NCBI RefSeq assembly: GCF_026619415.1
Contig: NZ_JAOVZR010000001.1
Coordinates: 3,022,501-3,086,500, forward strand
DNA length: 64,000 nt
Direction: 5' to 3'
Source: Hoeflea algicola
GTDB taxonomy: Bacteria > Pseudomonadota > Alphaproteobacteria > Rhizobiales > Rhizobiaceae
Positions within the stretch are counted from its first letter, which is position 1. Every line of letters starts with the position of its first letter. The translations under genes and the position numbers were made by a program. The notes beneath the pieces were generated by a model. The model searched no databases, was not told where the DNA came from, and saw only the letters and a list, made by a program, of their open reading frames with translations. Shown one piece after another: positions 29,065 to 39,151 of this stretch.

Positions 29065-29706
29065 TCAGCGGCTTTGGGTCAGCAGGATCTTGACCGCAAA
29101 CACCGAAAACACCGCCGCAAAGACATAATCAACGATCCGCATCACCTGCGGTTTGCGCTTCAGCCAATCCGCCAGCCCGTTGGCGCCGAGCACAACGACA
29201 ATAGCAATCGGCAGCGCAATCAGAATCGACAGCAATCCCAGAAAGATCAGCTTTCCGGTCACATGCGGGTCGCTGACACTGACGAATTGCGGCAGGAAGG
29301 TCATGAAGAAGATGATTACCTTCGGATTGAGCAGATTGACCCACAGGCCATTGAGAAATGCCTTGCCCATCGACGCATTGGTTTTGCCTGTGGTTTTGAC
29401 CGAGAGAACCGACCGGTTCCGCAAAGCCTGAATGGCGAGCCAGAGCAGATAGCCCGCGCCTCCGGTTTTCAGAACCAGAAAGGCCACCGGGGAGGCAACC
29501 ACCAGCGCCGACACGCCGAAGGCCACAAGCAGCGTGTGTATGCCAATGCCCAGATTGGTGCCGAGCAGGGTCATCATGCCGATGGCCCGACCGTCGCGTA
29601 TGGTCCGGCTCATCCACAAGGTCATGTCCGGGCCGGGTGTGATCGCCAGCAAAAGCGTTGCAAGAGCAAACGCAGCAAGGATGGGCAGGCCGGGTATGTA
29701 GTCCAT
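29065..29706 (-). CDS. LysE family amino-acid exporter (RhtB-like)
   Basis: Inner-membrane exporter of 213 residues from ATG 29706; two nearby upstream Met codons are also possible. Typical LysE/RhtB features: LATLLLAITPGPDMTLWMSRTIRDGR, IGMMTLLGTNLGIGIHTLL, LKTGGAGYLLWLAIQALR, FLNGLWVNLLNPKVIIFFMTFLPQFV (the conserved NLLNPK), and a C-terminal helix. Exports amino acids or homoserine-lactone-like compounds; specificity unknown. Convergent with the upstream operon. Confidence 0.93.
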   Translation of the reverse strand: MDYIPGLPILAAFALATLLLAITPGPDMTLWMSRTIRDGRAIGMMTLLGTNLGIGIHTLLVAFGVSALVVASPVAFLVLKTGGAGYLLWLAIQALRNRSVLSVKTTGKTNASMGKAFLNGLWVNLLNPKVIIFFMTFLPQFVSVSDPHVTGKLIFLGLLSILIALPIAIVVVLGANGLADWLKRKPQVMRIVDYVFAAVFSVFAVKILLTQSR

Positions 29707-30223
29707 AAACATGTCGGTGATCCTGATCAGCGGAAACACTGTCTTATGCCAGTTTCAGCGCACCGCCAATCGGGTCATTATCCAGGCCAGGATTTATGGG
29801 CCAGCGGAGACCGTCAGATGTCCCATTAAACCCGTAGGCAGCAAAACCAGGGTCCCGCGAATTGAATTGGCCGATGATCAACCAACCGTCAAAACTGGCC
29901 GGGAGCGGACCCTGGGTATTTTCGGTCCGCTAACTGATAACGGACACGATCCACCATAATGAGAACACCTTCAAGCAGACAAGAATGAACTGTATTTGCA
30001 TTGATTCAAAGAGATCCAGCGTCCTTTGCGCATCCACTTGGATGCGCGGCGCTTTTGGGAACTTCGGGGATTCTGTCGTCCACAATTCGGATGGCACTAC
30101 CAGCGCAAGATCTGATGGTTTATGCTCCGGTCATTGGTCCAAATCAGCAGTGCCTCAACCCGCCTGGTTTGTTCAGTTCGACGAACTGAAGTGATTGATT
30201 ATTGCAAATTGGGCGTGAAAAAT
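29707..30223. other. Gene-free region before the lldD-like gene
   Basis: About 520 bases, less G+C-rich than the flanks. Short frames here lack coding signs. An eight-base inverted repeat AGCGGACC / GGTCCGCT (29904-29911, 29924-29931) overlaps the right arm of a second, wider nine-base repeat CCAGGGTCC / GGACCCTGG (29847-29855, 29907-29915). No transposase or integrase remnant recognised. Confidence 0.55.
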
Positions 30224-31378
30224 ATGCGGCTTAAGCATTGCCACAACTTTCAGGATTTCCGCACTCTCGCCAAACGCAGGCTGCCCAGTCCAATTTTCAA
30301 CTATATTGACGGCGCAGCTGACGACGAGGTCACCTATAACCGCAATACGGCGAGCTTCGATACTTGCGATCTGATCCCGAATGTCCTGCGAGGGGTAGAG
30401 ACCGTCGACATGTCCGTGACAGTCATGGGGCAAAAACTCGACATGCCGATTTATTGTTCGCCAACGGCGCTGCAACGGCTTTTCCATCACGATGGTGAAA
30501 ATGCGGTCGCAGCAGCAGCAGAAAAATTCGGCACCATGTTCGGCGTTTCGTCTCTCGGCACAGTCAGCCTCAAGGAAATTCGCGAGAAATACAAAAACCC
30601 GCAAGTCTATCAGTTCTATTTTCACAAGGACCGCGGCCTGAACCGGGCAATGATGGAAAGCGCCAAGGAAGCTGGTGTTGAAGTCATGATGCTGACTGTC
30701 GACAGCATCACCGGAGGCAACAGAGAGCGCGACCTGCGCACCGGTTTTTCGATCCCGTTCAAGCTGTCTCTTGCTGGCATGGCTCAATTTGCCATCAAGC
30801 CACTGTGGGGCATCAATTACGTCACCCATCCAAAATTCGCGCTTCCTCAGCTGGATGACCACGTGGACATGAGCGATGGCGCCCTGTCCATTGGACGCTA
30901 TTTTACAGAAATGCTTGATCCCTCGATGAACTGGGATGATGTGGCTCAGATGGTCAAGGAATGGGACGGTCAGTTCTGTCTCAAAGGCATCATGAGTGTT
31001 GAGGATGCCAAAAAGGCAGTCGATATTGGCTGCACGGGCATCGTGCTCTCCAACCACGGTGGGCGGCAACTTGACGGCTCTCGTGCTCCGTTTGATGCAC
31101 TTGCTGAAATTGTCGATGCGGTGGGACACAAGATTGATGTCATTATGGACAGCGGCATCCAGCGCGGCACCCACATCCTCAAAGCACTTTCGCTCGGTGC
31201 CAAAGCTGTTGGTGGCGGGCGTTTCTATCTCTACCCGCTGGCTGCCGCAGGTCAGCCTGGCGTTGAGCGCGCTCTTGGTCTCATGAAAGCTGAGATCGAA
31301 AGAGATATGCGTTTAATGGGCTGCCGTTCAGTTAATGAACTTTCACGCTCAAACCTGGCGTTCCGGGGCATCAACTGA
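30224..31378 (+). CDS. FMN-dependent alpha-hydroxy-acid (L-lactate type) dehydrogenase
   Basis: Enzyme of 384 residues from ATG 30224 (MRLKHCHNFQDFRTLAKRRLP); upstream in-frame starts give an unlikely leader. It oxidises L-lactate or another 2-hydroxy acid using FMN. Active-site residues are all present: Tyr in FNYIDGAADDE, Tyr in YQFYFHKDRG, Asp and Arg in TVDSITGGNRERDLRTGF, Lys in FCLKGIMS, and the catalytic His and Arg in SNHGGRQLDGSRAP. The FMN-phosphate loop reads MDSGIQRGTHILKALSLGA, with Ser where many relatives have Gly, and GGRFYLYPLAAAGQPG departs from the usual GRPYLYGLAAGG. Base composition is visibly more A+T-rich than in neighbours, which may mark transfer. Confidence 0.9.
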   Translation: MRLKHCHNFQDFRTLAKRRLPSPIFNYIDGAADDEVTYNRNTASFDTCDLIPNVLRGVETVDMSVTVMGQKLDMPIYCSPTALQRLFHHDGENAVAAAAEKFGTMFGVSSLGTVSLKEIREKYKNPQVYQFYFHKDRGLNRAMMESAKEAGVEVMMLTVDSITGGNRERDLRTGFSIPFKLSLAGMAQFAIKPLWGINYVTHPKFALPQLDDHVDMSDGALSIGRYFTEMLDPSMNWDDVAQMVKEWDGQFCLKGIMSVEDAKKAVDIGCTGIVLSNHGGRQLDGSRAPFDALAEIVDAVGHKIDVIMDSGIQRGTHILKALSLGAKAVGGGRFYLYPLAAAGQPGVERALGLMKAEIERDMRLMGCRSVNELSRSNLAFRGIN

Positions 31379-31634
31379 CAAAGCCTTATCTGGCTCAAGC
31401 TGTCCTTATTCTTTGCTCGGGGTTCGACCGCTGGACCAATATCAACGCGGCATACATTGGACCATCGATCGATTGATAGGACGATACACTCGCTTACGTC
31501 CAATTCAACCACTCCAAATGGGGAGCATAACGGCAACAACCATCATGTCGTGCCAGCACGATTTTCGATACCCGGCACCGCTGGTTTACCCGCCGAACAG
31601 TCCTCCGTTCTTCTTTGATAAATAGTTCCCGGCA

Positions 31635-32489
31635 CTATTTATTCAGGGAATCTTCGAATTTTGCCTTGTAATCCGGATGCCAGCGCGACAGCGGCGGGCG
31701 GTTTTCGATGATGTCGCCCGCCGCCCAGGCGATACGCTTCTCATCGGTGGCGCGGTCGACGTCATTGTCGGGGCACAGGATGTAGAAATCGCCCCGTTCG
31801 AGGCTCTCCATCATGAACTCGACGGTCTGTTCCGGGGTCCAGGCTGCTGCCGGCTTTTCGGTCCGCCCCCTGGCTGTGAGCGCCGTATGGACATAGCCCG
31901 GAATCAGCAAATGAGCGCTGACCTGGCACTCCGGCGTATTGCGCAATTCGTGTTGCAAGGCTTCGGTAAAGGCCTTCACGCCGGCCTTTGCGACATTATA
32001 GGCCGGATCGCCCGGCGGCGTGGTGATGCCCTGCTTCGAGCCGGTATTGATGATCATCGCCGGCTCGCCATGCGCCATCATTCCAGGTCCGAAGGCGCGG
32101 GTTCCGTGGATGATCCCCATCAGATTGACATTGAGCACCACGTCCCAGTTGGCCTGCGGGCCGAAAAGGCTGCTGCCGGGCTGAACGCCGGCATTGTTCA
32201 TCATGAGGTGCACCGCCCCGAATCGGTCGGCAACGGCACGCTCAAGCGCGCCGATGGCTTCGATATCACTGACATCGGTTTCAATCGCCACAATGTCGCT
32301 GGCTGGATTGTTGGCCAGCGCACCCACCGTTTTCACAGCTTCCGCCAGCGCTTCCCGATTGACGTCTACCAGCACCACGCGCATGCCGGCTGCCGCGAAA
32401 GTCCGGACCGCGGCAAGGCCGATACCGGATGCGGCGCCGGTCACCACCGCGACTTTGCCCTTGGCAATTACCGATTGGAGATGAGCCAT
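31635..32489 (-). CDS. SDR family NAD(P)-dependent oxidoreductase
   Basis: Classical short-chain dehydrogenase of 284 residues from ATG 32489. Cofactor motif TGAASGIG (about 17-24), NNAG block MMNNAGVQPGSS, catalytic Ser in INTGSKQG and Tyr/Lys in YNVAKAGVKAF. The C-terminal extension carries a substrate-lid region (GRTEKPAAAWTPEQTVEFMMESLERGDFYILCPDNDV). Asp at the end of beta-2 (VVLVDVNREAL) suggests NAD preference. Substrate unknown. Convergent with the hydroxy-acid dehydrogenase, so not in its operon. Confidence 0.9.
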   Translation of the reverse strand: MAHLQSVIAKGKVAVVTGAASGIGLAAVRTFAAAGMRVVLVDVNREALAEAVKTVGALANNPASDIVAIETDVSDIEAIGALERAVADRFGAVHLMMNNAGVQPGSSLFGPQANWDVVLNVNLMGIIHGTRAFGPGMMAHGEPAMIINTGSKQGITTPPGDPAYNVAKAGVKAFTEALQHELRNTPECQVSAHLLIPGYVHTALTARGRTEKPAAAWTPEQTVEFMMESLERGDFYILCPDNDVDRATDEKRIAWAAGDIIENRPPLSRWHPDYKAKFEDSLNK

Positions 32490-32719
32490 TGTGCGCTTCC
32501 TTTGCTGTGATCTGTCGCTTGAGCCATAGGGTGCAAGCCGGCCGCGCGTCAATCGCGCTGCTTTCCACACAGCCCCGCGGAGGAAAGTCTGGCGGCAGAA
32601 TGGTTCAATCCAGCCATCAAGCGCTCAAATACTTGCATGGCGCTGCAAACCGGCTAAAAGAGCGGCAAACCTGAGGGTTTGGTTCCCAAACCTGCCACGC
32701 ACACATGGACCGTTCAATC

Positions 32720-33949
32720 ATGACATCGCACAAGGACGTCAAGAAGGTCGTACTCGCCTATTCCGGCGGGCTCGATACTTCCATCATTCTCAAATGGCTG
32801 CAGACCGAACTTGGTGCCGAAGTCGTCACCTTCACGGCCGATCTCGGCCAGGGCGACGAACTCGGGCCGGCACGCAAAAAAGCCGAACTGATGGGGATCC
32901 CCGAAAAGAACATCTATATCGAGGATGTGCGCGAGGAATTCGTCCGCGATTTCGTCTTCCCGATGTTCCGCGCCAATGCGGTCTATGAGGGCGTCTACCT
33001 GCTTGGCACTTCGATTGCCCGGCCGCTGATCTCCAAGCGTCTGGTCGAAATCGCCGAAGAAACCGGCGCCGACGCCATCGCCCATGGCGCCACCGGCAAG
33101 GGCAATGACCAGGTTCGATTCGAACTCTCCGCCTATGCGCTCAATCCCGACATCAAGGTGATCGCACCCTGGCGTGACTGGAGCTTCAAGTCGCGCACCG
33201 ACCTGATCAATTTTGCCGAAGCCCACCAGATCCCGATCCCCAAGGACAAGCGCGGCGAGGCCCCGTTCTCGGTCGACGCCAACCTGCTGCACTCCTCTTC
33301 CGAGGGCAAGGTTCTCGAAGACCCCAACGACGAAGCACCGGACTATGTCTACCAGCGCTCGGTGTCGCCCGAGCAGGCGCCCGACAAGGCCACCGAGATC
33401 GAAATCGGCTTCAAGTCTGGCGATGCTGTGTCGATCAACGGCGAACCGCTGTCACCAGCCACCCTGCTGGCCCGCCTCAACGATCTTGGCCGCGACAATG
33501 GCATCGGCCGGCTCGACCTGGTCGAAAACCGCTTTGTCGGTATGAAGTCGCGCGGCGTCTATGAGACCCCCGGCGGCACCATCCTGCTTACCGCCCACCG
33601 CGGCATGGAATCGATCACGCTGGACCGTGGCGCCGCTCACCTTAAGGATGAGCTGATGCCGCGCTACGCCGAGCTGATCTACAACGGCTTCTGGTTCTCG
33701 CCCGAACGCGAAATGCTGCAGGCGGCCATCGACCACAGCCAGCGCGAGGTTGAGGGCACGGTGAAGCTCAAACTCTACAAGGGCAACGTCATCCTCACCG
33801 GCCGGGCTTCGCCGAAATCACTCTATGACGATGCGCTGGTGACCTTCGAGGATGACCGCGGCGCCTACGACCAGAAGGATGCCGAGGGCTTCATCCGGCT
33901 TAACGCGCTGAGACTGCGCACGCTGGCGGCACGTAACCGCAACAGCTGA
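32720..33949 (+). CDS. argG: Argininosuccinate synthase
   Basis: ATP-dependent ligase joining citrulline and aspartate in arginine synthesis, 409 residues. ATG 32720 ([17 protein letters not shown]) is preferred over the ATG at 32705 because family members start [21 protein letters not shown]. The PP-loop is AYSGGLDTS. Further signatures are [26 protein letters not shown] and [10 protein letters not shown]. Monocistronic, with a hairpin about 30 bases downstream. Confidence 0.98.
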   Translation: MTSHKDVKKVVLAYSGGLDTSIILKWLQTELGAEVVTFTADLGQGDELGPARKKAELMGIPEKNIYIEDVREEFVRDFVFPMFRANAVYEGVYLLGTSIARPLISKRLVEIAEETGADAIAHGATGKGNDQVRFELSAYALNPDIKVIAPWRDWSFKSRTDLINFAEAHQIPIPKDKRGEAPFSVDANLLHSSSEGKVLEDPNDEAPDYVYQRSVSPEQAPDKATEIEIGFKSGDAVSINGEPLSPATLLARLNDLGRDNGIGRLDLVENRFVGMKSRGVYETPGGTILLTAHRGMESITLDRGAAHLKDELMPRYAELIYNGFWFSPEREMLQAAIDHSQREVEGTVKLKLYKGNVILTGRASPKSLYDDALVTFEDDRGAYDQKDAEGFIRLNALRLRTLAARNRNS

Positions 33950-33981
33950 CCGATAAGACGCCGGTTCACTTGATCCGATTT

Positions 33982-34013
33982 CGGGAACGCGCTGTTACGG
34001 CGGCGCGTTCCCG
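33982..34013 (+). terminator. Terminator-like hairpin after argG
   Basis: Eleven-base perfect stem CGGGAACGCGC / GCGCGTTCCCG with a ten-base loop, 32 bases after argG. The tail is only weakly T-rich, so it may need Rho or act as an mRNA-protecting stem. Confidence 0.5.
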
Positions 34014-34195
34014 CTTCAACGCCGGGCGCCGTGTGCTGGCTACCCGCGACCGCACCCCCTAAAATCTATATGGTCACAGATCCGATCCGGTGTGCCGATC
34101 AGCACAACGTCGCGCATTTGACCGCCAGCGGCGCCGGTGCGCCTTGTTCGCCCGCGCCATCAAACCTACATGGGGGCCACCCAAAGGAGCCTCTC

Positions 34196-36247
34196 ATGAC
34201 AGCCACTGAATCGCCAATCTTCGCCTGGACCGCGCCGCTCGGCCTGCCCGATTTCGCCCGTATAGACGATGCGGATTTCGCGCCGGCCTTCGAGGAAGCG
34301 TTTTCCGAGCATGATTGGGAAATCCTGACGATTGCCGACAATGACGTCGAACCGACCTTTGCCAACACGCTCGAAGCGCTGGAACTGGCTGGTGACAAGC
34401 TCTCCAAGGTCTCGTCACTGTTCTGGAACCGCGCCGGCACCGACACCAATGAGGTGATCCAGGCGCTCGAACGCGACATCGCCCCACGCATGTCCCGGCA
34501 TTATTCCACCATCGCCATGAACAAGGCGCTGTTTGACCGCGTCGACAATCTTTACCGGAAACGCACCGAACTCGGCCTGACTGCTGAACAGGACCGTCTG
34601 CTCGAGCGGGTCTGGAAATCCTTCATCAAGTCCGGCGCCGGGCTTGATGCCGATGGTCAGAAGCGCTTTGCCGAAATCGGCGAAATCCTCGCCGGGCTCG
34701 GCGCCCGCTTTGGCCAGAACGTCCTGGCTGATGAAAAAGAATGGATCATGCTGCTCGATGACGGCGCCGATCTTGAGGGCCTGCCCGAGGATTTGCGCGC
34801 CGCCATGGCAGCCGTGGCCGAAGACCGTGGCCAGCCCGGCAAATTCGCCGTGACGCTGTCGCGCTCGATCATCGAGCCGTTCCTGAGCTCCAGCGCCCGC
34901 CGTGATTTGCGCGAAACCGCGTTCAAAGCCTGGATTGCCCGCGGCGCCAAGGGCGGCGCTACCGACAACGCCGCGCTGATCGCCGAAATCATCGACCTGC
35001 GCACCGAAAAAGCCAGACTGCTGGGCTATGAAAGCTACGCCGCCTACAAGCTTGACGACACCATGGCCAAGACGCCCGAAGCAGTCGAAGCACTGCTCGG
35101 CGATGTCTGGGCTCGCGCCATCGAACGCGCCGAGGCCGACCGTGCCGATCTCGCAGCCTTGGCTGCCGAAACCGGCGGCAATCATGACATCGCCGCCTGG
35201 GACTGGCGTTATTACGCCGAAAAGCTCAAGGCCAAGCGGTTTGATTTCTCCGAGGCCGAGCTCAAGCCCTATCTGTCGCTGGAAAAGATGATCGAGGCCT
35301 GTTTCGACGTCGCCCATCGCCTGTTCGGCATCACCATGACCGAGCGCCCCGACATTCGCGGTCCCCATGCCGATGCCCGGGTGTTCGAGGTGACCGGCGC
35401 TGACGGCAAGCAGATCGCCACCTTCATTGCCGACTATTTCGCCCGGCCCTCGAAACGCTCCGGCGCCTGGATGAGCGGCATGCGCAGCCAGCACAAACTC
35501 ACCATGCCGGACGGCACCAAGGGTGAGATCCCGATCATCACCAACGTGATGAACTTTGCCAAGCCCGCCCCGGGCCAGGCCGCCCTGCTGTCGCTCACCG
35601 ATGCCCAGACGCTGTTTCACGAGTTCGGCCATGCGCTGCACGGCATGCTCTCGGATGTGACCTACCCGTCGCTGTCGGGCACCTCGGTCAGCCGCGATTT
35701 CGTCGAATTGCCATCGCAGCTCTACGAACATTGGCTGACCGTGCCGGAAATCCTCGAAAAACACGCTCGCCATTACCGCACCAATGAGCCGATCCCGCGG
35801 GCGCTGCTCGACAAGGTGCTGGCCGCCCGGACCTTCAATGCCGGTTTTGCCGCCGTCGAATTCACCGCTTCCGCGCTGGTCGACATGGCCTGGCATGCCG
35901 GCGGCGAAAAGGGCGAACCCGCCACCTTCGAAGCCGAGACCCTGAAGAAACTGGGCATGCCCGAAGCCATCGTCATGCGCCATGCCAGCCCGCATTTCCT
36001 GCATGTGTTCTCCGGCGAAGGCTATTCGGCCGGCTATTACTCCTACATGTGGTCTGAAGTGCTTGATGCCGACGCCTTCGCCGCCTTCGAAGAGGCCGAT
36101 GGCCCGTTTGACCCTGTAATCGCGGAAAAGCTGCGCACCCACATCTATTCGGCCGGCGGATCGCGCGATCCGGCGGAGCTTTACCAGGCCTTTCGCGGCC
36201 GCATGCCCGATGCCACGGCGATGCTTGAAAAGCGCGGCCTGGCTTGA
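34196..36247 (+). CDS. M3 family metallopeptidase (peptidyl-dipeptidase Dcp / oligopeptidase A)
   Basis: Zinc metallopeptidase of 683 residues. ATG 34196 lies behind AAAGGAGCCTCTC; longer in-frame starts have no such site. The active site is LFHEFGHALHGMLSDV (HExxH at about 475-479, with the downstream Glu ligand in DFVELPSQLYEHW). Other M3 signatures are FADNYFARPSK-like IADYFARPSKRSGAW and SPHFLHVFSGEGYSAGYYSYMW. Cytosolic, degrades short peptides. Dcp and PrlC/OpdA cannot be separated with certainty; the length suits Dcp. Confidence 0.93.
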   Translation: MTATESPIFAWTAPLGLPDFARIDDADFAPAFEEAFSEHDWEILTIADNDVEPTFANTLEALELAGDKLSKVSSLFWNRAGTDTNEVIQALERDIAPRMSRHYSTIAMNKALFDRVDNLYRKRTELGLTAEQDRLLERVWKSFIKSGAGLDADGQKRFAEIGEILAGLGARFGQNVLADEKEWIMLLDDGADLEGLPEDLRAAMAAVAEDRGQPGKFAVTLSRSIIEPFLSSSARRDLRETAFKAWIARGAKGGATDNAALIAEIIDLRTEKARLLGYESYAAYKLDDTMAKTPEAVEALLGDVWARAIERAEADRADLAALAAETGGNHDIAAWDWRYYAEKLKAKRFDFSEAELKPYLSLEKMIEACFDVAHRLFGITMTERPDIRGPHADARVFEVTGADGKQIATFIADYFARPSKRSGAWMSGMRSQHKLTMPDGTKGEIPIITNVMNFAKPAPGQAALLSLTDAQTLFHEFGHALHGMLSDVTYPSLSGTSVSRDFVELPSQLYEHWLTVPEILEKHARHYRTNEPIPRALLDKVLAARTFNAGFAAVEFTASALVDMAWHAGGEKGEPATFEAETLKKLGMPEAIVMRHASPHFLHVFSGEGYSAGYYSYMWSEVLDADAFAAFEEADGPFDPVIAEKLRTHIYSAGGSRDPAELYQAFRGRMPDATAMLEKRGLA

Positions 36248-36525
36248 CCAAAACATTGCCGGTGGCGCCAATTTTCGCCGCCGGCTCGACACCCTGAAAC
36301 CGCAAAAATTCGGTCGACGGTTTCGTCTGGAATGTTTCGCTACCGGAACCAACGTTTGAAGAGCTGTGATTCGAGCCGAATCGAGCAATCAGCACCGAGA
36401 CCTTTCCAGCCCCTCTTTCGCACTCGCAAAAAACCCTGTATAAGCCCGGCAAATTCCGGCGCATGCCGGCCTGCGCCGGGATCCCGTTCCGGCGCTTTTG
36501 TATTCTCCAAAACGAGACCAGCTCT

Positions 36526-38352
36526 ATGTCCCTCCGCAATATTGCGATTATCGCCCACGTTGACCATGGCAAGACCACGCTAGTTGACGAAATGCTCAAG
36601 CAATCCGGTGTCTACCGCGAAAACGAGCGCGTCCAGGAACGCGCCATGGATTCGGGCGACATCGAAAAGGAGCGGGGCATCACCATTCTCGCCAAGGCCA
36701 CTTCGGTGGATTGGAAGGGCAACCGCATCAACATCGTCGACACGCCCGGCCACGCCGATTTCGGCGGCGAGGTGGAACGCATCCTGTCGATGGTCGATAG
36801 TGCCATCGTTCTGGTTGACGCCGCAGAAGGCCCGATGCCGCAGACCAAGTTCGTGGTCGGCAAGGCGCTGAAGGTCGGGCTTCGTCCGATCGTTGCCATC
36901 AACAAGATCGACCGTCCTGACGCCCGCGTCGACGAAGTCATCAACGAAGTCTTCGACCTGTTCGCAGCACTCGACGCTACCGATGAACAGCTCGACTTCC
37001 CGATCCTCTACGGCTCAGGCCGCAACGGCTGGATGTCGACCGGACCCGACCGCCCGGAAGATGGCGGAACGCTTGCTCCGTTGTTCGATCTGGTTCTCGA
37101 GCATGTACCGGAACCTACGGTCGAAGAAGGCCCGTTCCGGATGATCGGCACGATTCTCGAAGCCAACCCGTTCCTCGGCCGCATCATCACCGGACGCATC
37201 TATTCCGGTACCGTCAAGGCCAACCAGCAGGTCAAGGTTCTGCATGGCGACGGAAGCCTGGTGGAAACCGGACGTATTTCCAAGATTCTCTCGTTCCGCG
37301 GTCTTGAGCGCGTTGCGCTCGACGAAGCCCATGCAGGCGACATCGTCGCCATTGCCGGTCTCTCCAAGGGCACCGTCGCCGATACTTTCTGCGACCCCTC
37401 GGTCACCGAGGCGCTGACCGCCCAGCCGATTGATCCGCCGACCGTGACCATGAGCTTCATGGTCAATGATTCGCCGCTGGCAGGCACCGAAGGTGACAAG
37501 GTCACCAGCCGCGTCATCCGTGACCGGTTGCTCAAGGAAGCTGAAGGCAACGTTGCACTGAAGATCGAGGAATCGAGCGCTAAGGATTCGTTCTATGTTT
37601 CGGGCCGCGGCGAATTGCAGCTGGCCGTGCTGATCGAAACCATGCGTCGCGAAGGCTTCGAGCTGGCCGTATCGCGTCCGCGCGTGGTCATGCACAAGGA
37701 TGAGAACGGAAAGCTGCTGGAGCCGATCGAGGAAGTCGTCATCGACGTCGATGAAGAGCATTCCGGCATCGTCGTGCAGAAAATGGCCGAGCGCAAAGCC
37801 GAAATGACCGAACTGCGCCCATCGGGCGGCAACCGTCAGCGACTGGTGTTCCACGCGCCGACGCGCGGCCTGATCGGTTATCAGTCGGAACTTCTGACCG
37901 ATACGCGCGGCACTGCCGTGATGAACCGTCTGTTCCATGAATATCAGCCTTACAAGGGCGATATCGCCGGCCGTACCAATGGCGTGTTGCTGTCCAACAT
38001 GTCGGGCGAAGCCGTGGCCTATGCCATGTTCAACCTCGAAAGCCGCGGACCGATGATCATCGAGCCGGGCGACAAGGTCTACATGGGCATGATCATCGGC
38101 ATTCATACCCGTGACAACGACCTCGAAGTCAACGTGCTCAAGGCCAAGCAGCTCAACAACATTCGCGCCGCCGGCAAGGATGAAGCGATCAAGCTGACGA
38201 CGCCGATCCGCATGACGCTGGACCGCTCGCTGTCGTGGATTCAGGACGATGAGCTGATGGAAGTGACACCGAAGTCAATCCGTCTGCGCAAGCGTTTCCT
38301 CGACGCAACCGACCGCAAGCGCCAGGGAAAATCCGGCGCCAACGCGGCCTGA
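36526..38352 (+). CDS. typA: Ribosome-associated GTPase TypA/BipA
   Basis: Translational GTPase of 608 residues from ATG 36526 ([19 protein letters not shown]). The frame stays open upstream, but those residues do not match the family. G1 AHVDHGKTT (10-18), G2 region [13 protein letters not shown]3 [15 protein letters not shown]4 NKIDRPDAR; then EF-Tu domain II, EF-G III and V modules and the TypA-specific C-terminus ending in GKSGANAA. It acts on ribosome biogenesis and stress adaptation. The stop is followed one base later by the next start, so the two are probably co-transcribed. Confidence 0.97.
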   Translation: MSLRNIAIIAHVDHGKTTLVDEMLKQSGVYRENERVQERAMDSGDIEKERGITILAKATSVDWKGNRINIVDTPGHADFGGEVERILSMVDSAIVLVDAAEGPMPQTKFVVGKALKVGLRPIVAINKIDRPDARVDEVINEVFDLFAALDATDEQLDFPILYGSGRNGWMSTGPDRPEDGGTLAPLFDLVLEHVPEPTVEEGPFRMIGTILEANPFLGRIITGRIYSGTVKANQQVKVLHGDGSLVETGRISKILSFRGLERVALDEAHAGDIVAIAGLSKGTVADTFCDPSVTEALTAQPIDPPTVTMSFMVNDSPLAGTEGDKVTSRVIRDRLLKEAEGNVALKIEESSAKDSFYVSGRGELQLAVLIETMRREGFELAVSRPRVVMHKDENGKLLEPIEEVVIDVDEEHSGIVVQKMAERKAEMTELRPSGGNRQRLVFHAPTRGLIGYQSELLTDTRGTAVMNRLFHEYQPYKGDIAGRTNGVLLSNMSGEAVAYAMFNLESRGPMIIEPGDKVYMGMIIGIHTRDNDLEVNVLKAKQLNNIRAAGKDEAIKLTTPIRMTLDRSLSWIQDDELMEVTPKSIRLRKRFLDATDRKRQGKSGANAA

Positions 38353-38353
38353 C

Positions 38354-39001
38354 ATGACAGGCGCGCGCGAAATAGAGCTTGCGACATGGTCACGGGCGGG
38401 ACAGTTCAACCTGTTCCGCACCTATGATCGGCCGCATTTCGCCGCCACCGCGCGCGTCGATGTCACCGCCCTGATGACCCGCGGCAAGCCCGCGGGCGTC
38501 TCGCCCTACCGGGCTTTCATTTATGCCATCGGCGCCGGCATCCATGCCGTGCCGGTGCTGAAAATGCGGTTTGAGGGCGACCGTGTTCTCGAATACGACG
38601 CAATTTCGCTGTCGGCCACCGTCCCCCGGCCCGGCGACACTTTCGGCTACGCCTATATTCCCTATTTCGAAGACTGGGCGCAGTTCGATACGAGCTGCAA
38701 GACGATCATCGACGAAACTGCCAAGGGCACCGATCTCGGCGCCAATACCGGCCAGCGTTCCGATGTCGCCTATCTGTCCTGCCTGCCCTGGCTCGATTTT
38801 ACCGCGCTCGACAACGCCCTTCCGGGCCCCGATGACTGCATTCCGCGGTTTTCCTGGGGCAAGTTCATCAAGAACGCCGAAGGCCGCTGGAGCTGTGCCG
38901 TGGCGGTGCAGGTGCATCACGCCCTCGTCGACGGTCTGCAGGTAGGCCAGTTCTTCGAGGCCGCCCAGGCCAGCCTTGACCGCTTCGGCGACATCGCCTG
39001 A
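38354..39001 (+). CDS. CatA-like (type A chloramphenicol acetyltransferase fold) O-acetyltransferase
   Basis: Trimeric-CAT-fold protein of 215 residues. Signatures: FNLFRTYDRPHFAATARVDVT near the start, SPYRAFIYAIGAGIHAVPVLKMRF, FSWGKFIKN, and the catalytic HHALVDGLQVGQFFE (His189 as base, Asp193 structural). All elements of an active acetyltransferase are visible, but divergence from known resistance enzymes is large and the acceptor may not be chloramphenicol. It begins one base after the typA stop, which implies translational coupling with a housekeeping GTPase. Confidence 0.85.
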   Translation: MTGAREIELATWSRAGQFNLFRTYDRPHFAATARVDVTALMTRGKPAGVSPYRAFIYAIGAGIHAVPVLKMRFEGDRVLEYDAISLSATVPRPGDTFGYAYIPYFEDWAQFDTSCKTIIDETAKGTDLGANTGQRSDVAYLSCLPWLDFTALDNALPGPDDCIPRFSWGKFIKNAEGRWSCAVAVQVHHALVDGLQVGQFFEAAQASLDRFGDIA

Positions 39002-39151
39002 CAGGCGACGCAGAACCCCTCAGGCCTTGCATAATTCGTTAACAGACGGTTAACTCTCCGGACGCCGTCCACAGAACTTAACTGTGGGCAGACCCCGAAG
39101 CCGGGCTGTTCGCGCCTTCTGCGGATGACTCGGGACCGATAGTATGGCCGC

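Noticed and set aside
29707..31634. Mobile island around the hydroxy-acid dehydrogenase
   Set aside because: Composition shift only; no integrase, transposase, tRNA target or flanking direct repeat found.
36258..36285. Hairpin GCCGGTGGCG ... CGCCGCCGGC after the M3 peptidase
   Set aside because: One wobble in the stem and no T run; too weak to call a terminator.
34415..36388. 657-residue open frame on the minus strand
   Set aside because: Complete antisense shadow of the M3 peptidase gene, whose HExxH motif and ribosome-binding site are clear; G+C-rich DNA keeps such frames open.
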